Part shown: positions 58,272 to 64,000 of the stretch, one piece after another | How positions within the stretch are numbered: position 1 is the stretch's first letter | Layout: each line of letters begins with the position of its first letter | Origin: Sphaerolaimus hirsutus | Taxonomy: Eukaryota; Nematoda; Chromadorea; Monhysterida; Sphaerolaimidae | Assembly: GCA_964036195.1 (NCBI GenBank) | Contig: OZ038455.1 | Location: forward strand, 2,993,855 to 3,057,854 | Length of the DNA: 64,000 nt | Reading direction: 5' to 3' | Program-made: the position numbers and the translations under genes | The notes under the pieces: generated by a model | Databases searched by the model: none | The model's input: the letters and a program-made list of their open reading frames with translations, nothing else | What the model was told of the DNA's origin: nothing

Positions 58272-58976
58272 TTTTTTCTTCTTCAAATTTTGAGTGATAT
58301 ATTTAAATATATTTTTTTAATTAGACAAAAAATCACTGAGAAAATCACTCATACTAGATACATTGTGGTTCAATGACTGCACATTATGACTAAAACATGT
58401 AATCTGTGCAGGAGAATTTCACAAGTGATTTTCTCCAGAAAATCATTCTATGTTCATGTAGAGCATTTTTGAGTTGAGATATTGTGCCTGCACTTTCACC
58501 ATAATTTTTTTTAAAACTGATATGGCCAAAAACGATGAGATTATCCAGTTTTCCACTATTGTATGCTGTATATAATCATTTTTCAAATGGCATGAATTTT
58601 TGTCAGGTGGTGTTAGCAAGTCACTAGTTTGTTCTGAAAACTCAAATGATGACAAATGGTGATATCATCATCACTTTTCATTTTGTGTGTGACAACGATG
58701 TAAATTGTTTTAGTAATTTTTTATCTATATCATCCTATGAATTTTATGCTTTATTTAATGGTTGGCCATACAACATGTGAAAAAGGCAAGAAAAATTTAT
58801 TCAATAAATTTTTTTAGTATTGATTGTGCAATTTTTTGCCAAAACTGTTGCACCTGATACACAAAACCAGGATGACAGCATGGCAATCACTTTTTGCTAT
58901 GAATATGACTAACAGTTAATTTTATTGAAATATTTTTGAAAGCCTGAAATGTTGGAAATGTTGACAAGGTTTACCT

Positions 58977-59181
58977 GGGGCCAGTTCTGCAAAATGAGAA
59001 GTGAGAAGTGAAATGGCAAAGGCGAAGTAAAAAAATGAAAATAAAAAGTAATTTCTCTTTGCTTTTGCCAATTCATATGCCAATTCACTTGCCAATTCAT
59101 ATGCTGTTTCACTTCACCTTTGTGCTTTTACTCCACCTTTGCCATTTCACTTCTCACTTCTCATATTGCGGAACTGGCACC
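58977..59181. mobile_element. MITE CCAGTTCTGCAAAAT, copy 2
   Basis: Inverted arms CCAGTTCTGCAAAATGAGAA and near inverse; ACCTG occurs on both sides and may be the duplication. Confidence 0.65.
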
Positions 59182-59185
59182 TGAC

Positions 59186-59252
59186 GTCTGGACTGTGAGA
59201 CAACAAATTCTGGAGTGGATGAAGACTCCTGAAGGCTGTGTGGCTGTTTTCA
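59186..59252 (+). CDS. Candidate host exon beside a MITE
   Basis: An open stretch reads WTVRQQILEWMKTPEGCVAV and ends at a plausible donor (TTCAG|GTTTGT). No acceptor lies between it and the MITE that ends at about 59181, so the exon, if real, would have been cut by that insertion. It could be a later exon of gene B, or chance. Confidence 0.22.
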
Positions 59253-59704
59253 GGTTTGTTGTTTGAAAATAGAAAATTAAAAGCGTATTAAATTGAATTG
59301 GATGAAATATTTTGGTTGCATTGACTAAAACTTGATCAGCATAACTGGCACTGTTGCAAGTGCTGAGCACCTATTTTGCCAAATGTCCATTGCGACAACC
59401 AGGCGCTCAAGGTTGAGTACAAATGTTTGCAGCACAAAATGTTTTTTAAGTTGTCATTGAGGTTGTAGGTTGAATTTTTCTGTTCTGATATTTGCTTGAT
59501 GTTTTCACTTGTAAAATATTGTGTAAATATTGTGTAATGATAATAAACGACTGTAGGATATTAAAGTACATTTTTTGCTTGCAAGTGGTAAATAAAGCCC
59601 CAAATACTGCTTGAAAAAGAAATAAAGGGCAAGTAATTTTTTGTAATTTTTTTCGAGCTAAGAGTTATTTTTTCAGTTATTTAATTTTATTTTCCGGAGA
59701 CTTA

Positions 59705-60240
59705 AGCCGGAATTAGAGCTCAGCGTCAATTCGACGTGAAATGACGAGGTGAAATGACGTCGTGAAATTGATTACACGAGTGTGGATCATGCTACGGGTC
59801 TACAATTTTCTAAGGATAATGTATGAATCAATACCTTAATCGTGTCCAATACTGAGTGTTATCAGCCACAACTAGAGCAAATTGAAAAATTCAATTTTTT
59901 TCATTTCACGTCATCATCATTTCACGTCACAGTGTCAGGGAACAACTTGACATTTCACGTCAGACTATTGCAAGCAGCAGTCTGACGTGAAATGTCAAGT
60001 TGTTCCCTGACACTGTGATGTGAAATGATGATGATGTAAAATGATAAAAATTGAATTTTTCAATTCACTCTAGTTGTGGCTGATAACACTCAGTATTGGA
60101 CACGATTAAGGTATTGATTCATATATTATCCTTAGAAAATTGTAGACCCGTAGCATGATCCACACTCGTGTAATAAATTTCACGACGTCATTTCACGTCA
60201 TCATTTCACGTCGAATCGACGCTGAGCTCTAATTCCCGCT
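59705..60240. mobile_element. Foldback MITE AGCCGGAATTAGAGC, copy 2
   Basis: Close relative of 32361-32768, again between TA copies. The palindrome centre differs (GTCAAGTTGTTCCCTGAC arms). Confidence 0.8.
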
Positions 60241-60634
60241 TAAGAGTGATTTATATATATTTATATTTTTCCTAAATTTGGAGTGATATATTTATATATA
60301 TTTTCCAAAAACTTGTTGATTTTTTTGAATGCTAACGGTGAGGTGATGCCCAAAAATCAATTTGTCAATGGCCATTTCATGCAATCACCGCCGACAAATT
60401 GATTTCAGGGCATCACTGTGAAATTGATTTGTTGGCAGACCATTTTTCATCGAACGTTTTTCATTCAAATTCAAATTTAACACCTCCATATGATAAATTT
60501 TTCATTCAAATTCAAGCATTGAACACTTATTTTCACAAAAAAAACTTGAAAACATGAAAAAAATGGATTTATCGGTGATGTTTTATTTGTCGTATCACCT
60601 TATTATTTTATCACCTATTTATCGTTATGCTGTA

Positions 60635-61066
60635 ATGCTGTGATTACAGCTCGGGTGTAAAATTGACCGGTCATAAAATTGATTTTGGGCATAAAATTTA
60701 TTACAGATGAATGGATAAAGATATGACATTGTTATTTCAGTCAAAGAAAGTTTAGATGCAGACGTGTCTTGTGCCCAAAGCTCATGAGTTTATTTTAATC
60801 ATACTGGGAGTTATGAATTTTAGCACAATTTTTCCAATAATACGCTGTAACTGGCGTAAAATTAAAAAAATTTGCGCCAAAATTCATAACTTCTAGTAAA
60901 ATTAAAATAAACTGATGAGCTTTAGACACAAGCAACATCTGCATGTGTGCTTTCTTTGACTGAAATTACAACGCCATATTGTTATCCATTCACCTGTAAT
61001 TAATTTTACGCCCAAAAATCAATTTTACGCATGGTCAATTTTACGCCCGAGCTGTAATCGCAGCAT
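60635..61066. mobile_element. Foldback ATGCTGTGATTACAGCTCGG, TA duplication
   Basis: Inverted arms with TAAAATTGACC and TAAAATTGATTTT; flanked by TA (60633-60634, 61067-61068). It is inserted in the right arm of the outer foldback. Confidence 0.78.
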
Positions 61067-61916
61067 TACTCCGGCTTTATGTATGGCATTGTGTCTGTCG
61101 AGTTTACTGTATTTTATGTTTTTTAGCTTCTCTGATCTCGCTTCAGTTGATTTGGCTTTTCCTCTTTCAGACAATTCAAGCGAGTAGACATTTTGCTTTA
61201 TTTATTAGTAGATAAATACGTGAACTGGGAGTTTTTCAATGGAGTTTCTTCAAGGCAATATAGAGCGTCAATCAACCGAAACTCTCTGTTAAATGGAACA
61301 CATCAGTGATCACTTTCTAAATCCCATCCAAATTTTCTTTGGGTCGATATTTCCCCCACTTTTGAACTGGGGAGCGGCGCCCTTTGATGGTCTCAACATT
61401 TCTGGGTGTCTGCTAATTTTTTGGGGGCTCCATGCCATTCTGGGAAAACTCTTGGAGCCATTTCTGAGGAGTTAGACGCTGTAAACTCACAGACCCTGTG
61501 AACTGTCAAAAGTCATGTAGAATATCATGAAAAATGACAAACGATGAGTAACAGAACTAACCGACAATTTGACATTTTACATGACTTTCAACAGTTTACA
61601 TTTTACATGACTTTCAACAGTTTACATTTTACATGGCATTTTACTTTTTACTGGGCATTTTACAGGGGACCTGGTAACGGGCAGGGTATGTTTCATTAAA
61701 ATTCTTTTTATTAAGATATTGTAGTATAATAGTATAAAAATTGTATTTTTTTAATTTTATTCATGATTCATTTGACTTTATTCTTCAATTTTCAATTTCA
61801 TTTTTATCTTTTCTGAGATTTTGCCAACCATGGTAATGTGTTTTAAGTTTTTCACAACATCTATAATGTTACCATTTCATTTTTAGTTACAACAAATTGG
61901 AAAAATATAAATTCAC

Positions 61917-62032
61917 CTTCCACTGATATTGACAGAGTCAGCACTTTTTGGCACAGCGCCAATAACGTGTACATTCAATGATACGATAACCATTGTTATA
62001 AGAGCCAGTGCAATGACAAAAGTTTTGGCCAT
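61917..62032 (-). CDS. Gene D2: paralogue of D1, first exon
   Basis: This exon begins MAKTFVIALALITMVIVS, a signal peptide or anchor. It continues NVHVIGAVPKSAD, closely matching D1's NVHIIGAVPPNDA, and ends in phase 2 at a GTGAATTTATAT donor like D1's GTAAATTTATAT. The second exon is not found; a TGTATAAA-type element (61836 and below) occupies the expected place. Function is unknown. The shared start, donor and upstream block make the pair a tandem duplicate. Confidence 0.5.
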
Positions 62033-62129
62033 TTTTACTATTGTTTTGTGGTAGATGGTTTGCTGTTAATATTGGTTAAATTACAGTGTGACTTCTTTAA
62101 ATATGAAATACAGGATCTATTTTCTAGCG

Positions 62130-62192
62130 CACTATAAAATGTAAATGTGAGACACGCAAAGCACAAAGAACTCATAAAAATTATAGATAATC
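62130..62192 (-). promoter_or_regulatory. Conserved upstream block of D2
   Basis: Copy of the D1 upstream block: TTTACATTTTATAGTGCGC and a GTGTCTCACAT segment, about 100 bp upstream of the D2 start. Conservation outside coding sequence suggests a promoter carried along in the duplication. Confidence 0.45.
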
Positions 62193-62621
62193 AGAAACTA
62201 AATGCTCAGACTAAAGCCATGTAAAAAATCAGAATTTTCAACAAAACATCCTTGTTGTTTTTCTCTCAGAACACCACCAAAAGCCTCGAAACGGGAACAG
62301 CTCCTGCCATTTGGCCAATTTGGATGTATTTACATGTTAATTGGCCAATGGCCAAGTTGCTCATGGTAACCGGTTCAGTTCAGACACTGGTTTCATCGTT
62401 TTTAATAACAGCTTAACATGGTCCCATATTTTATTCTGATAGAAAGGCATTGGCTACAGAATGTTTGGTTTTGTAAATTTTTACAGTCACAAAAGAAAAT
62501 AACAGAACAGTCAAAAATAACTAAGGGATAATTTTATATTTTTAAAATACCCACTATGCGGACCGCATGCTAGGTATATACATTTTATGCTGTGGTCAGA
62601 ATGGAACACTCCATCATGACC

Positions 62622-63470
62622 ATGGTTGGTTTTATAAAAAATATTTGTATACAAATTGTATAAAAATTGTATTTTATTTCATTTTATTCTTGTTTCTGTT
62701 TATTTTATTTTTTTTATTCCCAAAAGTCGTTAATATAATGACACAACTTACAAAAATTTTACAAAAATTGTACAAAAATGTACAAAAAATCGGAAACATG
62801 CATGCAGGGCCAGAAAAATGTTATCATTAGACCTATACATTAAAAACCTGTGACAAATTGTTCCATTACTTTACAAAAGTTGCATGCAGTAGGTATTGTT
62901 AGCTAAAGCTTAGCTTTGGCTGTAAAGCTTAGTTATAGCTGCACGTGTAAAGTTACAATTAATGATTACAATGGTTTGCATTTTTAGTGGGACTACTGGT
63001 GAGTGCTGGGCGCATTTGTAAAATGTCATGCAAAGTATCAATTGTCATGACAAATGTAAGTAAAGTGTCAATTGTCATGCAAAATGTCAAGTGCCATGTG
63101 TCAAATTGCAAGCAAAGTGGTAATTGTCATGACAAATGTCATGTAAAGTGTAAGGTGTGTATCCAAATCGTACGTTTTTGTATCCAAAGCTTATGATTTG
63201 TATCCAAACATTATGTTTTGTATCCAAATCTTATGTTCTGTATTCAAATGTTCACAGAAGATTTGGATTCAAAAACAACAAGTTCAAAAACAACAAGATA
63301 CATAACATAAGAGTTGGAACAATTTGCATGACAATTGACAGTACTTTATATTTGTCACAACAATTGACATTTCACTTTACATTTGTCATGACAATTGACA
63401 TATTGCATGACATTTTACATGACATTTGACACTTTACAAAGGTTGGGACTGCCCCCAGTTGTGTGAATAA
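62622..63470. repeat. GTATAAAAATT and TGTCATGACAAATG repeats
   Basis: A second copy of the pair seen at 45702-46490: CATGGTTGG end, TTGTATAAAAATTG runs, then GTGCTGGGCGCATTTGTAAA and TGTCATGACAAATG words. Ends are not both found. Confidence 0.6.
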
Positions 63471-64000
63471 CCAGTCACGATGGCAAAAAAAGATTAAAAA
63501 ATTCAAAAATATTTTTGAATTTTCAAATTTTTTCGGAATTTTCTAATTTTTATTCAGCTATTTACACAGGCCCCAGCTGGGGACCGGTCCCCAGCAAAAA
63601 AAAACAAATTATTCAAAAGTCTATAATTGGCGTGTATAGGTTGTTTGCATGTTAATCAGGTGAATTATCACCAAATTAGCATGCACAAAATTTTTGCAAA
63701 ACGGCCGTTACGCGACGCGCTGATGTATTTTTTTGGGGGGAGTGTATAAATTTTTTGGATTTGTCTGAATTTTGGCATGTGAGTACTCCTTCGTTTAGTG
63801 AGTACGCATGCCAAATTTCAGCTCAGCGCAGTTACCGGTTGTTATTTTATTTATGCTTCAATTTTTTTGATCACTGTATTTTTGTATAGAGATAGAAATC
63901 CTGCCAGGGACTGGTCCCCGGCAACGTCGAAATGGCCCCAACCGGGTCAAACGTCCCCGGTGAGAAAATTTTGTTTTCAGTAAACAGAGAATTTTGGTCC

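Larger units (their letters stand above)
57981..61077. mobile_element. Long foldback AGCCGGATTTACAGC with two inserts
   Basis: Arms of about 220 bp (from AGCCGGATTTACAGCATAAC and its inverse) lie between TA copies (57979-57980, 61078-61079). Two more TA foldbacks (59705-60240, 60635-61066) are inside. No ORF of note. Confidence 0.72.

Noticed and set aside
61293-61475. 60-residue hydrophobic frame
   Set aside because: No splice sites or family likeness, and flanked by repeats; cannot be supported.

Overview
This is a repeat-packed, low-gene-density window from an invertebrate animal nuclear genome. It has GT-AG introns from about 60 bp to over 10 kb and one 200-bp assembly gap at 16775-16974. 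There is no sign of a bacterial, organellar or viral genome. The tandem MAM protein (gene B) reminds me, from memory only, of nematode secreted MAM proteins, so a nematode with a large repeat-filled genome is a reasonable but unproven guess.

Host genes were read by joining exons whose splice sites and reading phases agree; none is given whole by a long ORF. Gene A (+, 415-18371, open at both ends) is a kelch-type beta-propeller protein in six phased exons. Gene C (-, 16554-10814) lies antisense inside gene A's 13-kb intron; it has three phased exons, a helix-turn-helix-like middle and a charged tail. Gene B (+, 34205 to at least 50182) has a signal-peptide exon and then two MAM domains over eleven exons; a third MAM-like exon further on is split by a transposon. 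Genes D1 (-, 54608-53208) and D2 (-, 62032-61917) are paralogous small secreted or membrane proteins with a shared upstream block.

The rest is almost all mobile DNA. (1) A Ty3/Gypsy LTR element (36938-44864, minus sense) sits in gene B's intron, inside a MITE, with eye-identical 130-bp LTRs. (2) A large set of non-autonomous elements with exact or nearly exact 8-bp target duplications (hAT-like) is present; most have ends built from one short reiterated word (GGCGC, GGTGCC, CGACT, GCGCTTTTT, GGAAACGG, GTAAGTGTAAG, AATCCC, ACACAGAAA, GTATAAAAATT). (3) TA-duplicating MITEs and foldbacks occur, chiefly the CCGTATTTCCTCGAAATACCCC family. (4) A uniform 241-bp family is flanked by TATA. (5) A diffuse family carries GATAGATAGCTG blocks.

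By region: 0.4-5 kb gene A 5' exons with hAT-like inserts; 5.3-17.7 kb GATA-family repeats, MITEs and gene C; 17.8-18.4 kb gene A exon 6; 18.4-21.5 kb foldbacks; 21.5-25.2 kb mostly unique, CpG-poor; 25.2-33.4 kb nested elements, one nest six or seven deep; 34.2-36.3 kb gene B 5' part; 36.9-45.3 kb LTR element in its MITE; 45.3-50.2 kb gene B MAM exons; 50.2-64 kb repeats with D1, D2 and the split exon. The main result is that 8-bp target duplications and empty sites let many insertions be dated relative to each other, and they show host exons cut by elements.
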